Numbered from the stretch's first letter, positions 23,882 to 32,827 are shown. The stretch is 58,689 nucleotides of DNA from Candidatus Dormiibacterota bacterium (GCA_003132525.1 PKXZ01000031.1:445-59133); one strand, 5' to 3'. Notes: generated by a model from the sequence alone, not told the origin. Translations and numbers: made by a program.

Positions 23882-24640
23882 ATGTCCCGGCCGCAGACAC
23901 CCATGCCCGCAGCCACTACTACAGCGTCGGGTGCCGAGCCATATCTTCCCGTGGAGGAAGTGGCACAAAGGTTGGATCTCCCGCTCGGTATTCTGCTTCG
24001 ACGCGTCGAGGCGGGTGATGTCCCCTCCCGTCGCGAGGAGGGCCCCGATGGTGTGCGGTACCTTGTCCGTCTCGGCGATCTCGGCATCGAGAGCCCGGTG
24101 AGCGACGCCGTCGCCGCCCCGGAGCCACCGCCGCCGCCAGTTGCGATCGAACACGACGCCGCGGCCGACGTATCGGCGAGCGTCGACGTCGTGGGGACCG
24201 CGCAGACGTCGTCCTGGCCCGACAAGGTCGTCCCTCCCCCCGCTGAGGAGCTGGCGGCAGAGGCGCAGACCTCGCACGGCCGCGGTGGATCCATGATCGA
24301 GGTCGGCTCAAATGAGCCCCGCCGTGACGTCGCCTCGATGACCTCGCTCGATCCGCGCGAGCTCGTCGCCGGCCTGCTCGACCGCTGGGAGCGCACGCTC
24401 GAGCAGCGCATCTACTCGGAGCAGCGCCAGCGCTTCGAATCCGAGTTGAACGCCCGTCAGAACCTGGTCAAGCAACTCCAACTGGAGCTGCAGACGGCTC
24501 GTGCCGAGCACGCGGCCGCCCAGGCCGAGAAGGATCGCCGCCTCGCCGATCGCGATCGCCGTATCAGCGAGCTCGAAGCAGGCCCGCCTGACCCGCAGGA
24601 CGCCGCGGGCAGACGCCGCCGCTGGTTCTTCAGCCGCTAG
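23882..24640 (+). CDS. Excisionase-like HTH and coiled-coil protein
   Basis: A 252-residue protein of unknown role. Residues 20-70 (YLPVEEVAQRLDLPLGILLR, then VEAGDVPSRREEGPDGVRYL) resemble a MerR/excisionase-type winged helix. A Pro/Ala-rich acidic linker (80-130) follows. Residues 155-235 form a strong coiled coil (RWERTLEQRIYSEQRQRFES, later QAEKDRRLADRDRRISELEA), and the chain ends in basic RRRRWFFSR-like residues. There is no TM helix. The gene sits between ppdK and dnaG, 21 bp before dnaG. DNA binding plus a coiled coil suggests a nucleoid- or replication-associated protein, but this is inference only. Confidence 0.8.
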   Translation: MSRPQTPMPAATTTASGAEPYLPVEEVAQRLDLPLGILLRRVEAGDVPSRREEGPDGVRYLVRLGDLGIESPVSDAVAAPEPPPPPVAIEHDAAADVSASVDVVGTAQTSSWPDKVVPPPAEELAAEAQTSHGRGGSMIEVGSNEPRRDVASMTSLDPRELVAGLLDRWERTLEQRIYSEQRQRFESELNARQNLVKQLQLELQTARAEHAAAQAEKDRRLADRDRRISELEAGPPDPQDAAGRRRRWFFSR

Positions 24641-24661
24641 CGCGGTCGAGGCTGGCGGGCC

Positions 24662-26500
24662 ATGGCTGGGGACGCTGTCGCGGAGGTCAAGTCGCGGCTT
24701 GATCTCGTCGAGGTCATCGGGGGGTACGTCACCCTGCATCGCGCCGGGCGTGAGCTCACGGGGCTCTGCCCGTTCCACGCCGAGAAGACGCCGTCCTTCG
24801 CGGTCAACCCGGAACGCCAGGTCTGGTTCTGCCACGGTTGCGGGAAGGGGGGCGACCTCTTCCGCTTCATCGAGCAGATCGAGCGGATCGACTTCCGCCA
24901 GGCCCTGGAGATGCTCGCCGACCGCGCGGGCGTGGAGCTGGAGAGCGGGCCGAGCGCGGACCGCGGCGCCGGGCGCAGGCGGAGGCGGTCGATCGAGCTC
25001 AACGGCAAGGCACAGGCGTACTACCAGCACGTGCTCTGGGCGACCCAGGCCGGCGAACCCGGGCGAGCCCTGCTCGGCGAACGCGGGATCGGGGAGCCGC
25101 TGGCGCGGCAATTCGGCATCGGCTTCGCCCCCGCGGGCGGCCCTGGTGAGGACGCTCTCGCGCGCTATCTGACCGGCAAGGGCGGCGCGACCGTCGACGA
25201 GCTCGTCGAGGCAGGGCTTGCCCACCCGCCCGGGCGCGGCAGGACTCGTGATCGCTTCCGGGATCGCCTCGTCTTCCCGATCCGCGACGAACGCGGCGAG
25301 GTGCTCGGCTTCGGGGCCAGAGCACTCGGTGATGCCAAACCCAAGTACCTGAACAGCCCGGACTCCGCCGCGTACCACAAGTCGGCGGCGATCTTCGGCA
25401 TCGACCTCGCCCGGACCGCGATCGCCGCCAAGCACGCGGCGGTGATCGTCGAGGGGTATTTCGACGTCATCGCGGCCTACGCGGCAGGCGTTGAGCACAC
25501 GGTCGCGAGCAGCGGGACGGCCCTCACCAGGGAGCAGGTGCACAGCCTCGGACGGATCGCGGAGACGCTCATCCTCTGCTTCGACGGGGACGAGGCCGGA
25601 CGGGTGGCGGCCACCCGAGCTGTGGACGTCATCGCCGCCGAGGGCGTCCAGGCGCGGATCTGCCGGCTTCCCGCGGGCTTCAAGGACCCGGACGAGCTGG
25701 TCCGCAGCGATCCCGCCGCCTTCGCCCAGGCGATCGACGATTCACCTCCAGCGTGGCAGGTGCTCCTCGACGCTGCCCTGGGCACCGGCGAGGGCGGCAG
25801 CGTCGATGCGCGGCGGGCGGCGGCGGAACGAGCGGTTTCGGTGCTTGCCCGGATCCCGGAAGCGACGACACGCGAGCTGTATCTCCAGCAAGCTGCCCGG
25901 CGCTTGGACATCGGGGCGCGGTCGCTGAGCACCGACCTGGCGAACTCAATGCGTGATGGAGCGCGCCGGCTCCCCAGGATCCGTGTTGCCGCCCCTGCGG
26001 AGACCGCGGCCGACACGGCGGATGAGTCGGAGCCCGCGGAGGCGGACGAGCCGATGCCGCCCTGGGAGGCGCAACTCGCGCGGGTCGTGATGATCCGGCC
26101 GGAGCTCGCCGCGGCACTCAGGTCGGACAGCGGCCTGGGGCCGGACGAGTTCACCAACCCGACCGCCCGGCGCATCTACGACGCCGCATCCAGCGACCCT
26201 GCCGGATTCACATTGCGCCGGCTCAGCGGGGGAGACCAGCGTCGCGCGGCGGGCCTCCTGGTCCGGGAGGTGCCCGAGTTCGCCGACGAGGCCGAGCCGC
26301 AGGCCCTCAAGCAACTGATGGCCGACTGCGTCCGCCTCATCCACGAGGAGAGCGTGCGACGCGCACTGGTGAGCATCTCGACCGAGATGCATCGCGCGAG
26401 GGACGAGGGCCGCACGGCTGACGCCGACGCCCTCGCTGCCAAGCTCAGCCGGCTGGCGGCGGATGCGCCCCATCTGCGTCGCACCCTGGCAGTCCGCTGA
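24662..26500 (+). CDS. dnaG: DNA primase
   Basis: A 612-residue primase that makes RNA primers at the replication fork. The CHC2 zinc finger is at residues 37-62 (LCPFHAEKTPSFAV, then VWFCHGCGKGGDLFRFIEQ). The TOPRIM core contains AVIVEGYFDVIAAYAAGVEH, then TVASSGTALTREQ, and the metal-binding LILCFDGDEAGRVAATRAVD. The C-terminal ~170 residues are acidic then helical, matching a DnaB-binding region. It precedes rpoD, the conserved macromolecular-synthesis order, though here rpsU is absent. Confidence 0.97.
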   Translation: MAGDAVAEVKSRLDLVEVIGGYVTLHRAGRELTGLCPFHAEKTPSFAVNPERQVWFCHGCGKGGDLFRFIEQIERIDFRQALEMLADRAGVELESGPSADRGAGRRRRRSIELNGKAQAYYQHVLWATQAGEPGRALLGERGIGEPLARQFGIGFAPAGGPGEDALARYLTGKGGATVDELVEAGLAHPPGRGRTRDRFRDRLVFPIRDERGEVLGFGARALGDAKPKYLNSPDSAAYHKSAAIFGIDLARTAIAAKHAAVIVEGYFDVIAAYAAGVEHTVASSGTALTREQVHSLGRIAETLILCFDGDEAGRVAATRAVDVIAAEGVQARICRLPAGFKDPDELVRSDPAAFAQAIDDSPPAWQVLLDAALGTGEGGSVDARRAAAERAVSVLARIPEATTRELYLQQAARRLDIGARSLSTDLANSMRDGARRLPRIRVAAPAETAADTADESEPAEADEPMPPWEAQLARVVMIRPELAAALRSDSGLGPDEFTNPTARRIYDAASSDPAGFTLRRLSGGDQRRAAGLLVREVPEFADEAEPQALKQLMADCVRLIHEESVRRALVSISTEMHRARDEGRTADADALAAKLSRLAADAPHLRRTLAVR

Positions 26501-26717
26501 TCGGAGGCTCGACGCGCGCGAGCGGACGCGCATGTTTGATCCGAAGGCTCTCGAGCCACCATCTTGCTCGTGCCCGCGTGGATCTTCTCTATTCGATCGC
26601 CCGAATTGGAACACGCAGACGGCTTCCGCAATTATTGTGAGCACTGTCGTTTATACCGATCGCCCGGCGGATCTCGCAGAGCGGGCGTCAGCGCGCGCCG
26701 CGTGAGACAGAGTTGAG
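26501..26717 (+). promoter_or_regulatory. 217-bp leader region upstream of rpoD
   Basis: This is one of the larger intergenic spaces and is locally AT-richer (26580-26660) than its surroundings. A possible promoter is TTGGAA at 26606 with AATTAT at 26630 (18-nt spacer); TATACC at 26652 is a second candidate. Both are weak matches. No riboswitch or hairpin was recognised. Confidence 0.35.
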
Positions 26718-27845
26718 ATGACCACAGCTACCACCACCAGATCCAGGGCAGCCGCCCTGCCGCCGCCCTCCGGGGCTGATTTGCTGGTCTCCGCCGCCGA
26801 GGCGCTGATCATCAAGGGCAAGGATCACGGATATCTCACGCCCGACGACATCCTCGCGGCCTTCCCGGAGATCGATGTCGAGCCCGACCATCTGGAGCGG
26901 ATCTTCCACGTCTTTCGTGAGATGGGGATCGAGGTCAGCGATGGTGACAAGGACTTCGAGACCGTTGACGAGATCGACGAGGAGCTCATCGCCAAAGCCG
27001 AGGCGATCGACTCCGTCTCCCTGGATGACCCGGTACGCATGTACCTCAAGGAGATCGGCCGTGTTGCGCTCCTCAAGGCCGAGCAGGAGGTGCATTACGC
27101 CAAGCTGATCGAGCAGGGCGACGAAGAGGCGAAGAACCAGCTCACCGAAGCCAACTTGCGTCTTGTGGTCAGCATTGCCAAGAAGTACATCGGCCGCGGC
27201 ATGTCCTTCCTCGATCTGATCCAGGAAGGCAACATGGGGCTGATCCGCGCTGTCGAGAAGTTCGACTACCACAAGGGCTACAAGTTCTCGACGTACGCCA
27301 CGTGGTGGATCCGTCAGGCGATCACGCGCGCGATCGCCGACCAGGCGCGAACCATCCGCATCCCCGTGCACATGGTCGAGACCATCAACAAGCTCGTCCG
27401 GGTCTCGCGCCGGCTGCTCCAGGAGTTGGGGCGCGAACCCAACGACGAGGAGATCGCCGAAGAGATGGGCATCACTCCCGAGAAGGTTCGCGAGATCACC
27501 AAGGTTTCGCAGGACCCGGTCTCGCTGGAGACCCCCATCGGCGAGGAAGAGGATTCGCATCTCGGCGACTTTGTCGAGGACAAAGAGGCCACCGCGCCGT
27601 CCGATGCCGCATCGCTGACGATGTTGCGCACCGAGGTGGAGGACATCCTCGACACGCTGACGCCGCGCGAACGTCGCGTGCTCCAGCTGCGATTCGGCCT
27701 CATCGACGGCCACCAGCGCACCCTCGAAGAGGTGGGCAAGCGTTTCGGTGTCACCCGCGAGCGCATCCGCCAGATCGAGGCGAAAGCGCTGCGCAAGCTG
27801 CGCCATCCCTCGCGATCCAAGAAGCTCAAGGACTACCTCGAGTAG
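26718..27845 (+). CDS. rpoD: Principal RNA polymerase sigma factor (RpoD/SigA)
   Basis: A 375-residue group 1 sigma factor. A short region 1.1 ([20 protein letters not shown]) precedes region 1.2 ([20 protein letters not shown]). Region 2 shows [39 protein letters not shown] and [20 protein letters not shown]. Region 3 follows ([20 protein letters not shown]), and region 4 ends with [20 protein letters not shown]. It recognises the -10/-35 promoters of housekeeping genes; the recurrent TAnnnT hexamers in this window would be its targets. It follows dnaG. Confidence 0.98.
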   Translation: MTTATTTRSRAAALPPPSGADLLVSAAEALIIKGKDHGYLTPDDILAAFPEIDVEPDHLERIFHVFREMGIEVSDGDKDFETVDEIDEELIAKAEAIDSVSLDDPVRMYLKEIGRVALLKAEQEVHYAKLIEQGDEEAKNQLTEANLRLVVSIAKKYIGRGMSFLDLIQEGNMGLIRAVEKFDYHKGYKFSTYATWWIRQAITRAIADQARTIRIPVHMVETINKLVRVSRRLLQELGREPNDEEIAEEMGITPEKVREITKVSQDPVSLETPIGEEEDSHLGDFVEDKEATAPSDAASLTMLRTEVEDILDTLTPRERRVLQLRFGLIDGHQRTLEEVGKRFGVTRERIRQIEAKALRKLRHPSRSKKLKDYLE

Positions 27846-27910
27846 ACTGCGCGGCTCGGTCGCTGGCGGTGACGAATCGTGATCGTGAAGGCACGGTGCG
27901 TCACGGCAGG

Positions 27911-27916
27911 TAGACT
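27911..27916 (+). promoter_or_regulatory. Predicted -10 (TAGACT) of tRNA-Asn
   Basis: TAGACT ends 10 nt before the mature 5' end of tRNA-Asn, so the primary transcript would need only a few bases removed. No clear -35 is visible. Confidence 0.5.
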
Positions 27917-27926
27917 TGAGTCATGA

Positions 27927-27998
27927 TCCGGGTTAGCTCAGCGGTAGAGCAGGCGGCTGTTAACCGCAAGGCCACTGGTTCGAATCCAGTACCCGGAG
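27927..27998 (+). tRNA. tRNA-Asn (GTT)
   Basis: The acceptor stem TCCGGGT/ACCCGGA, D arm GCTCAGCGGTAGAGC, anticodon loop CTGTTAA (anticodon GTT), and T arm CTGGTTCGAATCCAG are complete. The discriminator is G and CCA is not encoded. One G-A mismatch closes the outer anticodon stem. Confidence 0.96.
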
Positions 27999-28062
27999 CG
28001 TCGACGTCCCACTAGCAGCACGCGGCATCGCCCGAGGCGGCGCCGTACACGAGGAACACGGG

Positions 28063-28932
28063 ATGACCGAGACCGCATCGCGGCCGGGCACCACGCCCGC
28101 TGCCACGACCCTGACCGCGCCCGATACCGAGGGCGTCGCCCCGACCGACACGACATCGACACCGCCAACATGGGCGTGGCCCCTGTCGGTACCGCCGTCT
28201 CACCCTCCTGAGGGCGTGCTCGACCGCGACGGCGGCGAGGAGGAACGCGTCATCGACGGAAGTGCGACCCCACCGCCGGTCGAAGCGACCGAAGCAGATC
28301 CCACCGAGGTGACGGTGGTCGCGGCCATCACCACGCCCGAGAAGGCGCTGCCCAAGGTGACCTCGTTCGGCCCCCCAGGAAGGCGCCGTTCGACCATGGC
28401 AATCGTCGTGCTGTCCATCGTGACCCTCGGCGTCTATAGCCTCGTCTGGCACCACCGCATCAACCGTGAGGTGGGGAACTTCGATACGCGCATGCACGTC
28501 ATTCCGGGGCGCTCCACGCTTGCGGTCGCAATTCCCTGGGCGCTCGGCGTCCTGATCAGCCTCGCGGGTGCGGCTCGGATCGTGCTGGCGGTCGCCAATG
28601 TCACGCTGCCGTTCAATCCGCACTTCACGGTGCTGCAGGCGTACGGGCTGCTCGGCGGCATCCTGGTGATCCCATATCTCGAGCTGTTGCTGTCGTTCAG
28701 TGCCGTCGCGATGGTGATGACACTGGAGCGCGTGCGCATCGTCGAAGACCGGATGCTGCGCACCACCGATGTGCAGCTGCGCCCGATACGCGCAATCTTC
28801 TGGATGCTGCTTCCGATTGCGGGTGGCCTGATTCTCATCGCAATCATCCAGCGACGTCTCAACCGGGCCTGGGAGGACGATATGGCGGCGGCACCTGCGG
28901 TGCGCCCGACAGTGCGGGTGGCTCCGAGCTGA
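28063..28932 (+). CDS. DUF4234-type membrane protein with long Pro/Thr-rich N-terminus
   Basis: A 289-residue protein. Residues 1-105 are Pro, Thr and acidic-rich and probably disordered. From 108 a DUF4234-like membrane domain begins (TMAIVVLSIVTLGVYSLVWH, the family hallmark), with further helices near 145-170 (PWALGVLISLAGAARIVLAV), 185-220 (LLGGILVIPYLELLLSFSAV) and 245-270 (IFWMLLPIAGGLILIAIIQ). It ends with a basic RRLNRAWEDD segment. The ATG is preceded by GAGGA. Its function is unknown. Confidence 0.85.
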   Translation: MTETASRPGTTPAATTLTAPDTEGVAPTDTTSTPPTWAWPLSVPPSHPPEGVLDRDGGEEERVIDGSATPPPVEATEADPTEVTVVAAITTPEKALPKVTSFGPPGRRRSTMAIVVLSIVTLGVYSLVWHHRINREVGNFDTRMHVIPGRSTLAVAIPWALGVLISLAGAARIVLAVANVTLPFNPHFTVLQAYGLLGGILVIPYLELLLSFSAVAMVMTLERVRIVEDRMLRTTDVQLRPIRAIFWMLLPIAGGLILIAIIQRRLNRAWEDDMAAAPAVRPTVRVAPS

Positions 28933-28986
28933 CCGTTTCTGCCACCGCCTTGCCCACTCTCGTGCACCGGTTGCGGCGGGCTGCAC

Positions 28987-28992
28987 TAGACT
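28987..28992 (+). promoter_or_regulatory. Predicted -10 (TAGACT) of parA-like gene
   Basis: TAGACT ends 11 nt before the GTG at 29004. The 5' leader would be only a few bases and lacks a Shine-Dalgarno sequence. Confidence 0.45.
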
Positions 28993-29003
28993 AACCGGTC
29001 GCG

Positions 29004-29792
29004 GTGGCTGTTTCGATCGCCTGTATTTCCGGCAAAGGCGGGGTGGGAAAGACAACCACCTGCGCCTCCCTGGCGGCTGTGTTCGCCGAGCGCGGACGTC
29101 GCGTGCTCGCCGTCGACATGGATCCGCAGTCCAACCTCACGTCCGGACTCGGCTTCAACCCGTACTCGCTGACGCACACCGTCGCCGATGCGATTCTCGA
29201 GCCCGACCAGTCAGTGGATGAGCTGATCGTCCGCACCAAATGGCCGGGCCTGCATCTGCTTCCCGCGAACCCCGACCTCAGCGCCGTGGAGGCCGGTCTG
29301 CCGACCACGCTGGATGCCGAGACGCGCCTCCGGCGCGCGCTGGACCGCGATTGCCGGGACTACGACTTCATCCTGTTCGACACGCCGCCGAGCTTCGCGT
29401 TTCACACCATCAGCGTCCTTGCGGCCGCCGATTACATCGTGATTCCAATGCAGATGTCGGGCTACGCGGTGAAGGGGCTCAAGGAGACATTGCGCTCCGT
29501 GCACCACGTGCGCCAGGAGTTGAATCCGGACCTGCGCGTCCTCGGCCTGCTGCCGACCTTCGTGGTGATGCGCACCCGCTTCTCCCGCGACATGCTCGAT
29601 GGACTCCACGCGATCCCGAACCTGCGTGTCTTCAACACGGTCATCAAGGTGACTGTGCGCCTGCAGGAGTCGGCGCTCGCCGGCGAACCGGTGACGGTGA
29701 TGGCGCCTTCGTCGGAGGCGGCCGCCGCATATCGCTCGTTCGCCGATGAGGTGCTCGCCGCGCTGATCGCCGAGGGTGAGCGTGGTGTCTGA
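29004..29792 (+). CDS. Orphan ParA/MinD-family ATPase
   Basis: A 262-residue deviant-Walker ATPase. The N-terminal SIACISGKGGVGKTTTCASL holds the signature Lys, followed by VLAVDMDPQSNLTSGLG and the Walker B region FILFDTPPSFAFHTISVLAA. ATP-dependent dimerisation and DNA or membrane gradients are known for the family, which partitions chromosomes, plasmids or protein clusters. No parB or parS-like site is adjacent. Instead a small single-TM protein overlaps its 3' end. Cargo unknown. The GTG start places the Walker A at residue 9-16, as in the family. Confidence 0.92.
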   Translation: MAVSIACISGKGGVGKTTTCASLAAVFAERGRRVLAVDMDPQSNLTSGLGFNPYSLTHTVADAILEPDQSVDELIVRTKWPGLHLLPANPDLSAVEAGLPTTLDAETRLRRALDRDCRDYDFILFDTPPSFAFHTISVLAAADYIVIPMQMSGYAVKGLKETLRSVHHVRQELNPDLRVLGLLPTFVVMRTRFSRDMLDGLHAIPNLRVFNTVIKVTVRLQESALAGEPVTVMAPSSEAAAAYRSFADEVLAALIAEGERGV

Positions 29793-30057
29793 GGTCCGCT
29801 CAACACGCCGCCGGCGAAGCGTCGCCGTCGCCCCAGCCCTGCTCGATCCTGCCGAGCTGCCGGACGATGCCCCGGGGAGGGTGAAGCTGATCACGGTGGA
29901 AGCGCCTGCCGACATCGTCGACGCCCCGGCGCCACTCGCCCCACCCGTGACACGATCGCCGTCGCTGCTCGCAGCAGGTGGCGGGTGGATCGCGGTGGCG
30001 GTGGCCGGAGTCGTGATCGTGGCGATCTTCGTCGTGGGGATGCTGCTCACCCGCTGA
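29782..30057 (+). CDS. Small single-pass membrane protein coupled to ParA
   Basis: A 91-residue protein. Residues 5-15 are strongly basic (STRRRRSVAV), then comes a Pro/Ala/Asp-rich segment, and a C-terminal TM helix (WIAVAVAGVVIVAIFVVGML, about 67-88). This gives a tail-anchored topology with a cytoplasmic N-terminus. The GTG at 29782 has GAGGG 5 nt upstream; 29776 and 29785 are alternatives in the same frame. It overlaps the end of the ParA gene, so the two are likely co-translated, and it may tether ParA or its cargo to the membrane (inference). Confidence 0.65.
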   Translation: MVSEVRSTRRRRSVAVAPALLDPAELPDDAPGRVKLITVEAPADIVDAPAPLAPPVTRSPSLLAAGGGWIAVAVAGVVIVAIFVVGMLLTR

Positions 30058-30147
30058 CCTGACGGCAGTTGCAACTCCAGGGAGTTGTCTTCCCGGCAAG
30101 GCGCGTCAGCTCCCTCTTGCGCACCCGAGGAGCAGAGAATACCGGCC

Positions 30148-31839
30148 ATGCGATCCAGGGCCAGAAGCTCTGGCCGGCGTTTGGCCACGGTGCTTTTCAC
30201 CGACATCGTGTCCTCGACCGAGCTGGCAGCCAGCATCGGTGACCGCCGGTGGCGGACATTGCTCGCCGCATATCGCGCTCTCGTGAGAGAGACACTCCGA
30301 AAGACGCGGGGTCGCGAAATTGACGACGCCGGCGATGGTTTCTTCGCCGTGTTCGAGCACCCCGCTGATGCGATCGCGTGCGCGTGCCTGCTCACTGAGG
30401 AGGTGCGAACCCAAGGTCTCGAAGTCCGATCCGGCATCCACATGGGCGAGGTCGAGACCACAGGCGCCAAGCTCGGAGGCATCGCGGTGCATATCGGCGC
30501 TCGCGTCTGTGCACAGGCAGGCGCCGGCGAGGTGCTGGTCAGCAGCACGGTTCGCGATGTCGTCAGGGGCTCCGAATTCGACTTCGTCGACCTCGGAGCT
30601 CGCCCGCTCAAAGGCGTCCCCGGAGAGATGCAGCTCTTCAGAGTCACCTGGCCCGAAGGCCGGGTCACGGTCGCAGGTGCGCGTAGTCGTCGCGGGTTTC
30701 TCGCCGCCGGCGCTGGTGGCGTCTTGGTCGTTGCCGTCGTCGTGGCGGTCCTGGTCGCGCTCGTTCCGCGCCATCCGGAGGCCGCCGGGCCGCAAATCTT
30801 CACCGTGGCCGGTACCGGTGTCGGCGGTAACGGATCGGACGGAAAGCAGGCCACAGCAACCGAACTCGATCATCCCGTTGCGGTGGCCCTCGACCCGACG
30901 GGGCGTCTCTACTTCGTCGAGGACAATCGGGTGCGCAGGGTCAACGCCAACGGAACCGTGACGACGATTGCGGGCACCGGAGCGGCCGGGTTCAGCGGCG
31001 ATGGCGGCCCTGCGGTGGCGGCTGAGCTCAACGGACCGCAATCGATCGCAATCGACGGCGTCGGCGATGTCTTCATCGCGGACTCGTTGAACAACCGCAT
31101 CCGTGAGGTGAGCCCGGACGGGATCATCACGACAATCGCGGGGTCGAACCATCAGGGGTACGGAGGCGACCGCGGGCCTGCGATTGACGCCGCGCTCAAT
31201 GATCCCACGGGAGTGGCGATCGGATTTGGGGGATCGGTCGGATCGATCGTGATTGCAGACAGGGGGAACAACGTCGTCCGCATGGTCACCGCCCCCACCG
31301 CGACATTTGCCAACGCGATCATCACCACGGTGGCCGGCACCGGGCAGGCGTCTTACGAGGGGGACGGCCATCTGGCCGTGAACGCGGAACTTGACAGCCC
31401 GCAGTGTGTGGCGGTCGATTCGGAGGACGACATCTACATCGCCGACGTCGGGAACGACGTCGTCCGCGTCGTGGACGCAGGGGGCACCATCAACCCAGCC
31501 GCCGGCAACGGCACGACCGGCTTCACGGGCGACCACGCTCCGGCAACCTTTGCGGAACTCGACCTCGCCAGCACCGGTGGTGGATGCCTGGCGGTTGATG
31601 CAGCCGATCACCTGTTCATCGCGGACGGGGCGAACAACCGCGTGCGCGAGGTCGTTTTCAATGCCAGCGGCGGCAGTGTCATCACCACAGTCGCCGGCGA
31701 CGGGGTTGACGGGTTCGACGGCGACAACGTGGTCGCGACCGCATCGGGCCTCTCCTTACCACTCGGCATCGCAGCCGGCGCTGACGGTGCCCTGTACATC
31801 GCTGACAGCGACGCGAACCGAATCCGTCGCGTCGGTTAG
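30148..31839 (+). CDS. Class III nucleotidyl cyclase - TM - NHL beta-propeller fusion
   Basis: A 563-residue protein. Residues 12-165 form a class III adenylate/guanylate cyclase domain with metal-binding TVLFTDIVSSTELAAS and IDDAGDGFFAVFEHP. The Lys that usually precedes the TxGDG motif (adenine recognition) is replaced by Asp. One TM helix follows at about 184-206 (GVLVVAVVVAVLVALVP). From 215 to the end five or so NHL-type blades repeat (FTVAGTGVGGNGSDG, TTIAGTGAAGFSGDGG, ADSLNNRIREV and others). The predicted topology places the cyclase inside and the propeller outside. A ligand-sensing cyclase is possible but unproven. The stop overlaps the convergent cupin gene by 4 bp. Confidence 0.88.
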   Translation: MRSRARSSGRRLATVLFTDIVSSTELAASIGDRRWRTLLAAYRALVRETLRKTRGREIDDAGDGFFAVFEHPADAIACACLLTEEVRTQGLEVRSGIHMGEVETTGAKLGGIAVHIGARVCAQAGAGEVLVSSTVRDVVRGSEFDFVDLGARPLKGVPGEMQLFRVTWPEGRVTVAGARSRRGFLAAGAGGVLVVAVVVAVLVALVPRHPEAAGPQIFTVAGTGVGGNGSDGKQATATELDHPVAVALDPTGRLYFVEDNRVRRVNANGTVTTIAGTGAAGFSGDGGPAVAAELNGPQSIAIDGVGDVFIADSLNNRIREVSPDGIITTIAGSNHQGYGGDRGPAIDAALNDPTGVAIGFGGSVGSIVIADRGNNVVRMVTAPTATFANAIITTVAGTGQASYEGDGHLAVNAELDSPQCVAVDSEDDIYIADVGNDVVRVVDAGGTINPAAGNGTTGFTGDHAPATFAELDLASTGGGCLAVDAADHLFIADGANNRVREVVFNASGGSVITTVAGDGVDGFDGDNVVATASGLSLPLGIAAGADGALYIADSDANRIRRVG

Positions 31840-32669
31840 CCGGGCGGAGCGCTGGTGGAATCCGTCTCGAACGCCGTTCCATGTTCCGTGATGAAGTACG
31901 CCAGGTAGTCGACCTTCTGACCTCCCACGGCCGCTTCCTGGGTCAGGGTGTGCGCTGGAACATACGCGGCCTGACCGGCCGGCAGTTGCACCGGTGCCTG
32001 GCCGGCAACGTCGACCTTGAGCGTTCCGTCCAGCACGAAAACCACCTCAAGGCCACCGAAGATGTGGGCCGGGCTGCGACCGCCAGGCTGGAGGCTCACG
32101 CTCCGGAGCGTCTCGGTGTACGTCCCCGGTGGCATTGCGGTCGGCGGAAGATCCTCGGTCTTGAACACCAGTGTTGACGGCGGCACAAGGGTCGCGCTCT
32201 GCGGAGTATCGGGCCAGAGCGCGATGAAGTACCACGTGCTCAGTGCGCCGGCAAGGGTCTGGTGCGAGTGGTCGATATCCTGCAGGAAAAGCGCCGTGGA
32301 TGGCGGGATTTCGACGTGCGTTCCCTCATCCGTGTAGGTGAGCTGCTGCAAGCCGCTCTGGACATAGATGAAGCCCGCCTGGTGTTTCTTTGACGCGATG
32401 GACTGTCCCGGGGCCTGGACGAATTTCACGATGCGCACGTAATTCTTCCCTGTCGGTGCTGAGCCGAGCTCTCCCGCCGCGAGCTCGCTGAAGGTCATGC
32501 CGGAAGACCGTGCCAGCGCATTCGCGGTGGGCCCGGAGGCTGCTGCGCCGCCACATGCGACCGCGGCCATTCCGCAGAGCGCCACCGCTGCACGTCCGGC
32601 GATGGGACATCTGCGTGTGCTGATTGCGCGCTTTCCGATTGGTTCTGCCGGGGTCGTTATTCCTGACAT
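31836..32669 (-). CDS. Cupin-domain lipoprotein
   Basis: A 277-residue exported protein. The N-terminus is basic (KRAISTRRCPIAGR), followed by a hydrophobic stretch AAVALCGMAAVACGG with a lipobox-like AVAC, so the mature protein is probably anchored to the outer face of the membrane. Two cupin halves follow, ending with a standard barrel (SPAHIFGGLEVVFVLDGTLK, then VQLPAGQAAYVPAHTLTQEA). The ATG at 32669 is preceded by AGGGAG. It is divergent from radC, with an 18-bp palindrome between them. Ligand unknown. Confidence 0.85.
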   Translation of the reverse strand: MSGITTPAEPIGKRAISTRRCPIAGRAAVALCGMAAVACGGAAASGPTANALARSSGMTFSELAAGELGSAPTGKNYVRIVKFVQAPGQSIASKKHQAGFIYVQSGLQQLTYTDEGTHVEIPPSTALFLQDIDHSHQTLAGALSTWYFIALWPDTPQSATLVPPSTLVFKTEDLPPTAMPPGTYTETLRSVSLQPGGRSPAHIFGGLEVVFVLDGTLKVDVAGQAPVQLPAGQAAYVPAHTLTQEAAVGGQKVDYLAYFITEHGTAFETDSTSAPPG

Positions 32670-32749
32670 GACCGTCTCCCTGCGCCCCCGTCGGTGTGGG
32701 CCGTTGCCCTGGGGCATGTGCGATCTTGCGACACAGCCGGGGCGGATGT

Positions 32750-32767
32750 CTGTCAGGCTCCTGACAG
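32750..32767. promoter_or_regulatory. 18-bp palindrome, candidate operator
   Basis: CTGTCAGGCTCCTGACAG has perfect 8-bp arms and a 2-nt centre. It lies 81 bp before the cupin start and 73 bp before radC, in the 170-bp divergent region. The regulator is unknown. The remainder of the region shows nothing beyond the radC -10. Confidence 0.5.
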
Positions 32768-32827
32768 CCGTCCTTGGGATGCGACTGATGCGCTCCCAGC
32801 TGCAGTCGCAACTACACTGGTTTGTGG

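Noticed and set aside
27938..28171. Minus-strand frame reading LDSNQW through the tRNA-Asn
   Set aside because: A common artefact: the conserved T arm of a tRNA gene read as protein.
29211..30854. 547-codon minus-strand frame over parA and the cyclase gene
   Set aside because: Low-complexity Ser/Pro/Ala-rich translation, antisense to clear genes.
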